This document shows, piece after piece, positions 21,487-32,717 of a stretch of 64,000 nt of DNA. The notes beneath the pieces are model-generated. The model saw only the letters and a list, made by a program, of their open reading frames with translations, had not been told where the DNA came from and ran no database searches. This DNA comes from Naematelia aurantialba (Eukaryota; Basidiomycota; Tremellomycetes; Tremellales; Naemateliaceae), in the NCBI GenBank assembly GCA_021527695.1, contig JAKFAO010000003.1:1-64000 (forward strand), in the 5' to 3' direction. Within the stretch, counting starts at the first letter, position 1; every line of letters starts with the position of its first letter. Made by a program: the position numbers and the translations under genes.

Positions 21487-23540
21487 TTAGCATCCTTCAA
21501 CGCCAATGGGTGAGATCTCGGTTGAACTGGCTGTATCTAGGGATCGCTTCTCTCCGACATCGCTAGCTCCTGACCCACGTCTTCCAGTAACATACACCAA
21601 CTCTCGGAGCTGCCCGACTGTCCGACAGAGCCCAGGAGGCCCCAGAATTGAGGTATCACCAAACCCTGGAGACCAGAGAGACGTCTCGCGTAGAGGTTTG
21701 CCTCGTTTGCTATGCTGTGGCATGCGTCCATGATGGTATAACCCTCTTTATGGTTAACGGCGGAGAAATCGGCCAGGTCGACAATTTTGGCAATCCCGAC
21801 AAAGCCCAAATCAGCGTTTGGGGCGATGGAAGTCGACGTCGTTGCTGTTGAGTGATCCAGTTGGACAGAAAACGCATGCCATAATGCACCAGTTCCACGT
21901 AGGGAAGTAATGACGAACGACACACTTGACTCTGGCCTCGGACTCTTGGGAGCTGATATCATGGGGAGGGTACCGGTTCCTAAGGGTATATAGGGCCCTA
22001 TGAAAGGCGCATCCGATTCAAGGGACAAGTTTTGGAGGCCGAAGCGGGGCTTGAGCGGTATTTTAACACGTCCGAGCTAGACTGATCGGCAAATCTACAA
22101 TGTGCGATGATAGGCCCGGCTACGAACCTCGTCTACGGGAATCACAGATCGTTCTGTGACTGGTGAAGCATCAGGAGTACGTAGTGGCGTCTCCCCGGAG
22201 CGGTGGATCTTCATCGGGCTCGGATCTTAAGAATCACCTTCTGTGCTGCACAGTGGATCGCGCAAAGGTGCAGGTAGAGTAATGGGAGGTCTCTCAACAG
22301 CATGCTGGCATTGATGCCAGCTAGCGAACTAGGAATGAAGATCACCAGAGATACACACAGAGAGGCCCGAAGAGTGCCAATTATTGGAGGTATCCGACCA
22401 GGTTGCTGGTCTCTCAGTATTGACCCCTAGCTCAAAGGTCTGAGGAAACGATTCGTGACTACCCGACATCATGCCCGACCGCTCTTGTGCACCAGAGCAT
22501 CTCGAGGAGTCAGCATTGCTGGGTCCAGGCGCGAAGGTATCGATGCCAGATCGTGACGTGTATTGCGAAGAATCCAAATTGAACCGTTGGACACGATCGT
22601 GCAGCGCTTTGAGGCTAATGGCAAGTAGAATAGAGAGCGGAGACGAGGCTGGCCGATCGAGAGATGGAAGATTTCCAGCATACATGATATGAGATAGTTC
22701 TAATCGATGTCGAGCTTGGTGGGAATCGTATACACGAGACAACACGGTCCACTGGCATGATCCCAAAGTCGACATCCCGGGTGAACATCTCCGAAAGTAG
22801 CTAACAGATCAGTGAAAAGATCATCTTCGGACTGTGCTTACTTGCTCAAGAGCTTTTGATTCCCTTGGTCGGGCCATTCGTGCCATTATGCTCCCTTATA
22901 GAACCGTTTTCCACTCTCAAAGCCGACACATGAGCTCGATTCACAACCCTGTTAAATTCAGACTTCCCGAGAGCCTCCTCGTTTTGATCTCCAGGATTGC
23001 GAGCTTAACTAAACCACCACTGGTCAACCAGACTAGCTCAACACCGGGCTTTCTGCTTCGTACCGTTCTCACGACACGCCAGTAGATGGTATAGGCAGGA
23101 AGCATACGTTGTAACACCCTGTTGAGATCAGACATCAAGAATCTGTGAATGAATGCTGTTTCCCCCATCTCTCCAGAGTGCAACTCTCTATCAGCGATCG
23201 GCTGAGCTTCCACGCTTGACCGCTGAAACTCATCCATCAGGTACATCTTATCCTCGATGGAGGATTGTATGTGACCGGGAACACTGTGATGCTCAGGCGC
23301 GAGGAATGAGGCATGGTCGTGATGTATCCGATCAAGATCTATCATGAAATGACAGCTGGGGAGAAAGATACAAGCGGTGACGAGCCGTCGGGTGGGTTCC
23401 GAGATCGAGTGAGTGGAGGAAGCCGCGCTGTCATAACGTATTGAGGCGGGGAGCTGATGAGCGGAAAGTAGCTGGATGAGCCGAAATAGGGATGAAGAGG
23501 GAGAAGAATGAGGAGACTGATGTTGAAGCGAGATGGACAT
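21487..23540 (-). pseudogene. Decayed gene with kinase-like C-terminal domain
   Basis: Two good coding blocks survive. The 5' block (23540-22941) reads into HRFLMSDLNRVLQRM and GGLVKLAILEIK. Just after this the reading continues in another frame (QNEEALGKSEFNRVVN), which would be restored by one more A in the run at about 22990. A second shift is needed near 22865 to reach ESKALEQ. The 3' block (22028-21537) reads SFVITSLRGTGALWHAFSV, DACHSIANEANLYARRLSGL, LVIPQFWGLLG and CMLLEDVGQELA. That pattern is typical of basidiomycete proteins with a protein-kinase-like or aminoglycoside-phosphotransferase-like domain, but the catalytic-loop region is missing after SERSDP. Family assignment rests on pattern memory and is tentative. 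Confidence 0.5.
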
Positions 23541-23725
23541 GGATGTGAGGTGGATGGAAGAATGAAAACAGTCATGGGCAACGACGATCGCGCGGGCTCT
23601 TCCCTGGTATATAAAACAGTGATGATTCAGATGCCAGCTCCTGCTTATACAAGGTACCGTAGGTAACCCACTCAGTCACCCGACCGAGACGAATCATTCG
23701 CCGAAGAGTACATAAGGACTGCTTC

Positions 23726-25221
23726 TCAAACTCGGCTGCTTCTACCTGCAAGCTTGCTCTCTATCCTCACCCACAGAACTGCCGCCGAGGCTGACGCAAG
23801 AAGTACACCGACCATAAGGCTGGTTCGCCAGTATGACACTGGGAGCAGCTGCGCGAGAGACTTCCGAATCAAAGCCCCCGCTGATGGCGTCCCAACCAGG
23901 GTAGCGAGTCCCCTCACCATGTACAGAAATCCGTTCACTCCAGCAAAGTTGGCTGGTCCAAATAACTCTACGAGGGTTGCAGGAAGGAGCGATACGTAAG
24001 GGCTTGCAAAGAGGCCATAGGTAACCGAGTAGGTGATGAAGAGCCCACGGCTGGCGGCCATGCTATGTGACAGGCTGGACGGGAGCCAGAAGCCAAAGGA
24101 CGCCAAGGCGCTTAGTATAGTTGTTATGAGGAGCATATTAAGTTGGCCAACTCGGTCTGCAATGATGCCCACAACTATTTTGCCGATTGCATTGCAAGCG
24201 TTGTTGATCGCAATGAAGTTGGCGCCGGCCGTTTGACTGTACCCCAGCGTGCGAGCGTAGGTAGAGAAGAAAAACACAGGGGTGTAATACGCTGCCGACT
24301 GGAGTGATGTGGCCAACAGTTGGACCGCAAACGTCTTCGTTCGAGCGATTCGCCAGTCGATCAAGGGAATGTTCCATAACCCTCGATGCCATGAGCCTGG
24401 CACCCGGCGCGTCTGTTCGACCAAAATTCGCGCTTTAGTCGCGGAATCCCAGTCCAGCAAGGCAGCAGCTGCAATTATGCCCGAGCCAGAGATAGCACCC
24501 GAGATCCTCAAGGTATTGCGGAAGCCAAATCGATCGATGAGTGCTCGGATTGCCGGCGCCCAGACCAGCCCGCCAATCCCAGTGCCAGATAGTATTATCC
24601 CCATCGCGAAGCCTCTGCGTGGGCCATACCAAGTCGGTGCCAGCGTCACGGCAGGCATGTAGGCGAGACATGTCCCGAGACCAAGTAGAAGGCCTTGGGT
24701 GATCTCGAATTGCCAGAGCTGGGTACAGAAACTGGCGCCGAAGCAAGCCACGCCAAACAGGAGACCACCCGAAGTAATGACAATCCGAGGGGAGAATCGC
24801 TTCGTCCATGCCGTAGTGAACGGTGCACCTATCGTCATGAAGGCGACAGATAGGGTGCCGATGAGGTCTATGGAAGCCGGAGAAGCACCTGTGAAGGGGG
24901 TATGGGGCTCTTTTGCAAGCCTGTCATACAGTTCTTGGTAAACACCGAAAGCGAACAGGGTCCCACAGGCAATAAACACGACCGTAAAGCAAGCGAGGCA
25001 GATGATTGCTGCTTGTCTTGCATATTGGTCAGCAATGGATGACAGGCTGAGCTGCCTGGCACTTACAGGTCGGAGTCGTTTGCCAACGGCCTTGAAGGCA
25101 ACTGCTCACCCTCCGCGGTATGGATCTCGCCAGGCCCGTCCGAGACCACCTCATGGCCAGTCGCTAGGGAAGGAAGCTCAATGTCGTGCGAGCGGACCGG
25201 TGCCGTGACAACGGCAGACAT
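23726..25221 (-). CDS. MFS transporter, monocarboxylate-transporter-like
   Basis: A 12-helix major-facilitator protein of the fungal MCT group, probably in the plasma membrane. Exon 1 begins MSAVVTAPVRSHDIELP at 25221 and ends near 25072. One short intron follows, then a long exon from TVVFIACGTLFAFGVYQELY to GRSSRV, with TGA at 23726-23728. Characteristic MCT segments are visible: SIDLIGTLSVAFMTIGAP in helix 2, RGFAMGIILSGTGIGGLVWAP after helix 4, and GANFIAINNACNAIGKIVVG in the second half. Substrate is unknown; relatives carry monocarboxylates or riboflavin. It is divergent from the PhzF-like gene, 341 bases apart. Confidence 0.87.
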
Positions 25222-25562
25222 CTCAACGAGTAGATGAATCAGTAAAGAGACAAGAGGTGGCTGTTGTGCACATCCCTAGTCCGACATGCATGAGTCGACG
25301 CGGTTCGAGTGTTGCGGTCGAGTCGAGCCTCGGCCGCGAATGCCGGCCCTAGGTGACCGTTGATCCACCGTGAGTTGAGCACAAAGCACAACTCTCCGTT
25401 GCACAACCCCTTTGCTGGCCTTACTAGTGGGGCTCCAGCCGCCTTCGTTCGACTCGCCGGCTGTTTTCTTTTCAGCGGTTCATCGTCTGTACTGCCTCTA
25501 CTGCCGCTTGTCGGGCGGGCTACGTTGGCGTGGGCCACCTGCGCACGAGTCATTCGAGAAAC
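25222..25562. promoter_or_regulatory. Shared promoter region (MCT-like / PhzF-like)
   Basis: A 341-base gap between divergent ATGs. No recognisable motif beyond a general GC/CT-rich leader. Confidence 0.4.
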
Positions 25563-26716
25563 ATGGCACCTGTCAAGTACGCTATCGTTAACGCTTTCGT
25601 GCCCGTGTCGGAGCCTTCGGCAAGAGAGAGCGGCAACCCAGCTGCTGTCATACTCCTCCCTTCGCCCGACATCACTCCAGCAACCCATAGCGATGTCTTT
25701 GGCTCGTTTCCACCCGATAGGGCCTTGCAGGCTATTGCGAGTTCTCTGGCCCTGCCTATGACTGCTTTCCTCATTGCACTTGATAAGTCTCGGTACGCGC
25801 TGAGATGGTTCAACCCCACGAAGGAAGTGGCAATCTGCGGTCACGCAACTATTGCACTCGCGCATTACCTCTTCAACGTGCTCCAAATCCCATCCGATTC
25901 CGTCCAGCTCGTCACAAAGTTCTACGGAGTCATGGTGGCAGACAAGAAGGCTGATGGTGCTGTTACTATCAATTTCCCAGAACTGCGTGGGTTGACGGTT
26001 GTACCACCCGAGGATGAGGAGAGGAGAGGCCTGTTGCGAAATCTGGGCGTCGAGAAGAAGGTCGAGCAGGTAGTCCAGTCAGAGCAGTACTGGCTTGTCG
26101 AGTTGGCATCCAGCGTGGATCTCAAGAGCTTGAAGCTGGACTTTGAATACCTGGCGAGTTGCTACAGTTCGCCTCAACATCAGCCTACACCTCCATGTTT
26201 TCCTTCTGCCTCATTGCCCCCGCCATCGTTATCACAGCTGACAAAAGACGACAGGGTGGACTTTATCCTCGCGAACTCATTCTCACCCAGCTGGCGCCCT
26301 CCTCTCACTCCTCCACTTCGACCGACACACCGGACGTCTTCACACGAGTGGTGGTGACTCATTCCGGTTTTGTGAACGAGGATATAGCGGTGAGCATCTC
26401 TCACTCATGGTATGCAAACATTTTTTGCATCAGCATCCCCGATTGTGCCTCCCAAGCGATCCGGCCAGCTGATATCCCGCGGCAGACCTGCTCAGCACAC
26501 TGCTGCATCGTCCCTTACTTCCTCTCTGACCCAGCAGCCCTCGAACGTTTGAGGCGTATTCGAGCTGGCAATGTGAGCAACACGCTCAATGTCCAGCAGC
26601 TTAGCTCCCGTGGCGGACGAATGATTGTCACCTGGAAGAAAGAAGACGGACGAGTCGAGATTGCCAGTCGAGGCGTGCTGGTAAAGGAAGGGCAAGTGGA
26701 AGTGAACGAAGGATAA
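25563..26716 (+). CDS. PhzF-family isomerase/epimerase-like protein
   Basis: A diaminopimelate-epimerase-fold protein of the PhzF family, whose members are isomerases of mostly unknown substrate. It starts MAPVKYAIVNAF. Motifs in order: ESGNPAAVILL, YALRWFNPTKEVAICGHAT and ALAHYLFNVL; then, after introns, VVVTHSGFVNEDIA joined to CSAHCCIVPYFL (intron about 26391-26488), and LSSRGGRMIVTW near the end. Two departures stand out. The S-E-T-A-F segment that carries the catalytic Glu in PhzF reads LPMTAF here, and the D-P-x-T-G-S-A-H box reads D-I-A-T-C-S-A-H. The first may mean altered or lost chemistry. The 3' end is 63 bases from that of the next gene on the other strand. Confidence 0.87.
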
Positions 26717-26779
26717 GCTGGGCTGTCTTCGATGATCACTGGGGAACAAATGGCGCAACCAGGGCGAGCCGCAGCTTTA

Positions 26780-28550
26780 TCAAGAGATGTATAATCTAGG
26801 CGTCTCTATGGCTTCCCCATTCGCCGCTTCCCGAGCACCCCTGAATCGCGCTCTCCCATCATCACTTTCGGACAGTCCTCCGCCGCCCGCCAGGAAGGTC
26901 GGTTCGGACATGTGGCTCATCTCTAAATCTAGTTCGCGAGGATCAAATTCAAGTGGAACACCAGGAAGGACGCCGTGGGAGAGAATAGTGACCGTTCCGA
27001 TGACCTGATATTGTCAGATTGGAGATGAAGAGCTCTTGGATCGTCATCACGTGGAGCGGACACGCACGTTGAAGATCCACATACACAACACAAAGAGGGT
27101 CCCGATCTGCGTGGTAGTCAGTGCTATCCAGCTGCGAAACGTTCGAAACTCACGATCCCCAAAATTCCAAAACCCTTGGAGGGTAGAATTTTTGCAAGTT
27201 GCCCCCAGCATGAGATCATGCCGGCGAGAGGGAAAGTCCACGCCCACCAACTCATATCGTACTTCCCTACAACGCCATGACGCAACATTTCTAGGATCCG
27301 TAAGGTTCCCCATCCTGTCTGGTGTGAGCTTCGCTGTGCAAACACATCATGAAGGACCAGACGAATTCAGTGGCTGATCAGTACACTCACCAATGTAGAC
27401 CAAGACGAACCAGGCATACATCCCCGTCAACAGGAGTGCAAACCAGACCCCAATAACAGCGAAGACACCGCCAGCAGTAGCAGCATCGAGTCCCAGAGAA
27501 CCATTTGCGAACACGCCAACAGAGGGGAATAGATCGGGGGCGATCTTGCCAAGGTTTACTAACGCTAACGCCGTGAAACCTGGGGGGCCCGCTACAATCA
27601 TATATGCCGGAAGAGTCTCGGTAGGTGCTCGAGGAAGGACGAGATGGTGTGTCATCCAAACCGACAGTTTCTGCATGTATAGATCGATTGCGGGTGTAGA
27701 TAGACGAAATCGCCGCGATGGCAGATAGAGAGGGAGACAGGAGTCAGCAGGCGATAGTCGCTGAGGTCCGTTATCACTCACAAGCAGGCTGACGAAGAAT
27801 CCCAGGCCTTGGCAGATAAGCGCGAAGCAAAAGACGGTGAAAGCGTGATCAGGCCGGTATGGATAAAGATGCGCGCACAAGAGACTTCCGATTGAGCCCA
27901 CCAGCATGAGGGGGAAGCACTCGAGGCACTCGACAGGACCGATGAGGTGTAAAGGTCGTGGGAGAAGGCGCCAGGTATTTTGCAAGACAAGACCTTTCGA
28001 GTTGCCTATGTTTAGCCCGTCATGTCATCCGGTGCAAAGACTCGATATAACTGACCTGTGCCACATGCCAATCCAAAGTAGACATAGAACAGAACCTCGG
28101 TTGTGCTGACCAACCATTCTCCGGCGTATGGTATTCCGAGGTCGATGATACCAATCAGGATGGTCGCCAGTGCCAGAATGACACAGGGAAACCAAGGCGC
28201 CTCGGTTTGGTCGTAGAAGGAATGTCGGAATATGCGGGGGTTCTTGAAAGCGCGAATGGTGCTCATTATGACGTTGATCACGAAGAGGAGGATATCAATG
28301 ATGAGCCATATCGTCGCTGAACGAGCGATATGAGCAACGTGGGCATTAAAAGAACAGCACAAGAGGGGTCCGCACCAGCAGCATGTTGTCCATGGAATGG
28401 GTATGGTATACTAGTGATGCACACCATGACAGCACCGCAACCCATGCACAACGAGTACATGCTCCAACCCCATCTGGCAGACCATTCCGTGGCGCGTAGG
28501 GTGGTCCATCGTGATTTGGGCGAGGGAGACTCCTGTCGACCACCACCCAT
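26780..28550 (-). CDS. TDT-family C4-dicarboxylate / sulfite transporter (Mae1/Ssu1-like)
   Basis: A ten-helix anion transporter of the TehA/SLAC1 fold; fungal members carry malate or other C4-dicarboxylates, or export sulfite. It begins MGGGRQESPSPKSRW at 28550. Exons give GWSMYSLCMGCGAVMVC, TIWLIIDILLFVINVIM, CVILALATILIGIIDLG, MIVAGPPGFTALALVNLG (the family's hallmark P-P-G-F loop) and DMSWWAWTFPLAGM. The last exon, after an intron starting near 27080, runs VIGTVTILSHGVLPG to ETPRLYIS with TGA at 26780-26782. Mae1-like and Ssu1-like members cannot be separated by eye; the W-W-A-W-T-F-P segment fits either. Confidence 0.85.
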
Positions 28551-29072
28551 AGCTGATGGGGGGTCGAGAGCTAACAGTCAAAAGGTCGCCCGTCGTTGTC
28601 GGAAGTCGGTGACATGCTAGGGATGCATCTATGTGCTCGCCCAGAACAGTGCAGAGAGAATAAGGAGAGTGGGAAAGTGACAGTCCGAGATCATCAAAAG
28701 CTCCGAGGTCGGTTCTGTCCGCCTTGGACCCAGGCTCTCCTACTCACAGGCGAGAGTACATGACATGCACGGGGCGCGATGCTGTTCGGTGCATACCCGC
28801 CCTTGTGAGTGGCGAACCACAGACATCGCATGCATTGGGAACAAGAAGAAAACGAAGCCATAGACAAACCGCTGCTTCGGGGGCCGTATCATATATATAT
28901 ATATATATTTATAGCCCGCCGCCGCGCTCTTTCACGAGCCTCGTCCCTCGAATGACGATTGCTGACCCATCATGCATCTTTGACGCTCATCTCACCACTT
29001 CCGAGATATCGTTCAGCCCACTGATTCCTCTCAGGTGATATCCACTCCGCCGCTGGTGCTGTACTCTGCAAC
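28551..29072. promoter_or_regulatory. Divergent upstream region with (AT)9 repeat
   Basis: This lies between the TDT transporter and the vWA gene. It carries a dinucleotide run of nine AT units at 28891-28908 ending TTTATAG, about 165 bases before the vWA ATG. The run could act as a TATA-like or nucleosome-excluding element. Nothing else is supported here. Confidence 0.45.
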
Positions 29073-31462
29073 ATGGGTCCTTCCGCGCACGACGAAAAGG
29101 CAATCTTGGCCGATGAAGAGCTGGCACGTAAGCTGCAGTCGGAAGAGGAAACGATGAGGGCGGATGAGGCTTTGGCACGCAGACTGCAGGCCGACTCGAA
29201 CGACGATGGCGAGCATCTAGTACCTGCGAGTTCGCGCTTGAGACCCTCAGACAACAGGGACCAGAAGGTTCCCATGTACGCACCGCCTGCCGACTTGCCA
29301 CCGCCAAGCTTCTCCTCCCTACGCCTCACAACGCAGCGGGCTGGCGTCAACTCCTATACGAATCCGGTGATTGAAGCTGGCAAGCTACGTGCACGAGACG
29401 AGGTAAACTCTGTCCTCAAAGGGTCACTGCTGCAGCTGACTAGGGTAGCAACAAATGCAGAACTGGCTGCAGACGCTGCAGTACAAGCTCAAGATATACA
29501 ACGCGGAGCTTGAGCCGGAGCACGACGCGGACTATCCTTGCAACTGTGAGGTACATCTGTATCAGAGTGCCAAGTGGGCTCGCTGCGGTGTGCAGGACAC
29601 ATGGAACAAGGCGGTCATTTATCCTGGTACGTCCCTCTGTAACGCAAATCATCAAACTCACATCTGAAGGGGAGAAAATCTACAACGGCAACACACCTTA
29701 CACCTCACCCTTATCCTTTAGCAACCCATATCAGTATCGCGTCATCTCCCCATACACGGCGTCTTTCAGTGGTATGTGGGGACCGAAACAGGCCAGCCCA
29801 CGATTCCATGCTACATGGATAACTCAGACTATTGCTCTCAATAACTCCCTCAACCAAGACGCCCAACGCGTCATAGACGCTCGAGAACCAAAGTTGAACA
29901 TATGGTCGGGCGATACGCTGGAGCCTGCCATGTCTCGCATAGGACTCACCGACAAAGGGACTGCGGGCGGAACGCAGTCTAATGAGAAGGACGTAAACAA
30001 TGAAGGAGAGACACGAGCTGAGAAGACACAGGGCGCATTGCTTGCTCGCACAGATCAATCAGAAGGCTCAACAACCTCTGCCAAGTCCTCAAAGCTTTCC
30101 AAATTCCGCAAATCTATTGGCATCAAGAGCAGCGAGGAGAGACGGGTTGCCAAGATGGAAAGGGAGGTCGATGTAGGCTTAGGCGTGCGTCAGAATATCT
30201 TGGATGAGGAGGCTGGGAGATGGCCAGATCAGCAATGGCGAGACATTGTGAAGACCTATCAAGAGAAAACGGGTATGGCCACAAAGATCGCGCATCTCAG
30301 AGCGCATCAGCCGATCCAATATCTCCACCTGCTACGAGCTGGTTATTTTGAGCCGATCCCCATCGCATGGGCCAACCAGGCTTCGAATCCTCTTAAATTC
30401 AGCATTGACGGTGCTGCCGGCTGGAGGGGAATTACACCTTCCTGGCGAGGATATGAAGACACAGCAGAGGAACGCCTTTACTGGGTGCTCAATCACCGCG
30501 AGGGTAGTACGGGAACGAGACTGAAGCCGGATTTCATATCTGCGCTCAACATGGCCCGGGATCGGATGGCACAAGCGATACCGCCCCCGCCAGAATACTA
30601 CGATGCAAATGACACTTGCCATGTGCAACACAAGACTGATGGCTACTCCAAGCAGGTCATGCCCCCTCCCTTCAAGGCGTTCGATAGGCCAGAGGTTCCC
30701 ACAGACGATACTATGGTCCTGTTGGATGTCTCGGGGTCTATGGCTTTTGTTCCGCAGCGGCCTCGGTATGACCGGTACCTTATCACGGGGTTTGAAAACA
30801 CTAATCAGCCCAAAAACAAAGGTGAGTCGGCCACATCTTGCGACAAGAGCGCTGACTGTGTAGATCTTGCCAAGGCAATCATACGCCGTTTCACTGACGC
30901 GATGGCAAACCACGACCACTCGTTTGGTGGCTATGACCTTACCACCTTCTCCAGCAGCGCACAGTTCATCGGTACTGTCAACCACCGAAACCTGGACGCG
31001 TTGTGGCGCACAGTCAAGATTGGCGGAGGAACAAGAGTCATGACGGGGTGGCAAAAGGTCAAGGATCTGCATTTTCGAAAACACTCGCACTCGGCCATCC
31101 ACCACCCAGTCTACGGCTGGCAGGCGGGCCCTGAGACACCAATGCTCCGGCTTCTCCTGTTACTGGATGGTGAGGCGACCGACATGGACGAGTTTGAACT
31201 GGACTTGCTGGGGCTGAGCTGGGCACACGTCACCATTTTCCTGATTGGGGTCGACGGATGCCCGCACCATCACCGCCACGCCAACGAGTTGCAGAGGATC
31301 AGTGATGTCAATCATCACGTATCTTTCGTCGATGCACAGGGCAACACGCCAGAACGTTTCGTTACGCACGAACTGCTCAAGCGACACCTGGGTTACGAGC
31401 TCTCGATGCAGGAATTCAAGGAGATCGAGCAGCCTCCGACTTATTTGGAAGCAACTCGATAG
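29073..31462 (+). CDS. von Willebrand factor A domain protein
   Basis: A large soluble protein of unknown role. The N-terminus (about residues 8-42) holds two related helical units, ADEELARKLQSEEETM and ADEALARRLQAD, of the sort seen in ubiquitin-interacting-like helices. The middle has no domain I recognise. From about 30710 the vWA domain opens with the metal-binding motif TMVLLDVSGSMAF (DxSxS) and continues, after an intron (about 30821-30862), with DLAKAIIRRFTDAMA, GGGTRVMTGWQKV (the MIDAS Thr loop) and LLLLLDGEATDMDEF. It ends TYLEATR with TAG at 31460-31462. vWA proteins bind partners in a metal-dependent way; the N-terminal units hint at a ubiquitin link, which is inference. Confidence 0.83.
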
Positions 31463-31865
31463 GTGTGAGATATATTGCTGGAACTGCTGTGTTGTGGAAG
31501 TACGCACGAAGCATTCGGTATCCTCTTCTGGCGACATGCGTATCGGCTTTCTCGATGGGGAAGTTGAAGCGAAGAGAGTGAAGAGTCAACGGGCCGGATG
31601 CCTGTGGAGAATGGCTCGCATAGCGATCAATATAATCTCGTCGTGCCCTTCGGCGGCGGCTGTGAGTGTGCACCCAACTTAGCACGGTTCGTCGTTGTAT
31701 GAGCTGTATCTACAAGATTATGTAATCGCATCCGCATGACTTTGGCGCGGGATGCGTCTTGACGTCACTTGATGTTGGACTGTGAAGTATAACAGCGGGA
31801 GCACCCGAGCAGGCAAAATCGGCGCTGCTTACCTGTACACATTCGATCCGTTGCAGGGCGACATC
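31463..31865. other. Intergenic spacer upstream of the small conserved gene
   Basis: Tandem arrangement between two plus-strand genes. It contains TGACGTCA-like TTGACGTCACTT at about 31759, a CRE/ATF-type palindrome, about 100 bases before the next ATG. No gene supported. Confidence 0.45.
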
Positions 31866-32428
31866 ATGACTTCGGAAGAGATTACAGCCGACATCACGAA
31901 GAACGAAGAGCAGATAAACTCGTATGGTGCAAAGACGGGCTCGGGACACCAGAGCGATTCGAGTGGGTAAATTCACCTTGTGACCTTCATAAAGTTGTAC
32001 TGGGTCGCCCTTCACCTTGCGTCACCTCGGATGGCTGCAAGTGGCGCTGACCCCGGCAGCGGTCGATTCTGGAGTCAATGAGGATGTGACGTCCAAGTTT
32101 CCGGGCTCCACAGTTCAGGTCGGAGGAATCAAGCGTGGTGAGAATCCACCCATTCCCGACGAAGAAGGGGGAGGTCTCAACAGGGTCACTGGACAGTGAG
32201 TGCATAGCCCTGCCCACCTGCAAGGTCGCGTACAAGACGGCACGGGGAGTAGTCGGCCTCTTGCTGTTCCTATTGGAACCTCACGGCGTGAATGTTGTTA
32301 GAGCTGAAATATACTACAGCCAGACTAAAGCTCAAGATTTCGAGGATCAGGGTGGACCCGAAGAGAAGGCAGTGCTAGCTGAGACGGATCGGCCCGGAGA
32401 TGCCAACGTCGCCTTGAGCGAGGATTAG
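31866..32428 (+). CDS. Small conserved fungal protein of unknown function
   Basis: A three-exon gene for about 100 residues. Exon 1 (31866-31962) starts MTSEEITADITKNEEQIN. Exon 2 (32060-32195) reads VDSGVNEDVTSKFPGSTVQ then GENPPIPDEEGGGLNRVTG. Exon 3 (32320-32428) reads TKAQDFEDQGGPEEKAV and ends NVALSED with TAG. All three joins keep phase (donors GTGGGT and GTGAGT, acceptors GGCAG and TACAG). The 'I-P-x-E-E-G-G' and 'F-E-x-x-G-G-P-E-x-K' pattern recalls a family of short, acidic, Gly-rich proteins common in fungi, perhaps stress-related; I cannot assign a function. Confidence 0.7.
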
Positions 32429-32453
32429 TCGAGCCACCCAACGAGCCGAGTGT

Positions 32454-32499
32454 ACAGTGCATGAATGAGCCTTTGGACAGTGCATGAATGAGCCTTTGG
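32454..32499. repeat. Perfect tandem duplication of 23 bases
   Basis: The 23-base unit beginning ACAGTGCATGAATGAG occurs twice back to back (32454-32476 and 32477-32499), just beyond the stop of the small conserved gene and in the 3' flank of the minus-strand regulator. Confidence 0.9.
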
Positions 32500-32717
32500 A
32501 GTTGAGAAAGTGCTAGAGCAACCGACGGCCCTGTCGGGAAGACAGTCCTGTTTCGCTGATCAGGCGATGCGGTCTCTGCTGCAACGCCATCCTTGGAATC
32601 ATGTTGCATAGTCTCTCGGGCAAGCCGTTTGGCGTACCCGTATTGGCCTCTGACCATGGCCCATTACTTGATTCGAAATTTGTCGCTACTCTGGAGAAAT
32701 CAAGCAGCGTGTATCCA

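Noticed and set aside
21537..22028. Stand-alone short gene on the minus strand
   Set aside because: It is the 3' block of a longer decayed gene that begins near 23540.
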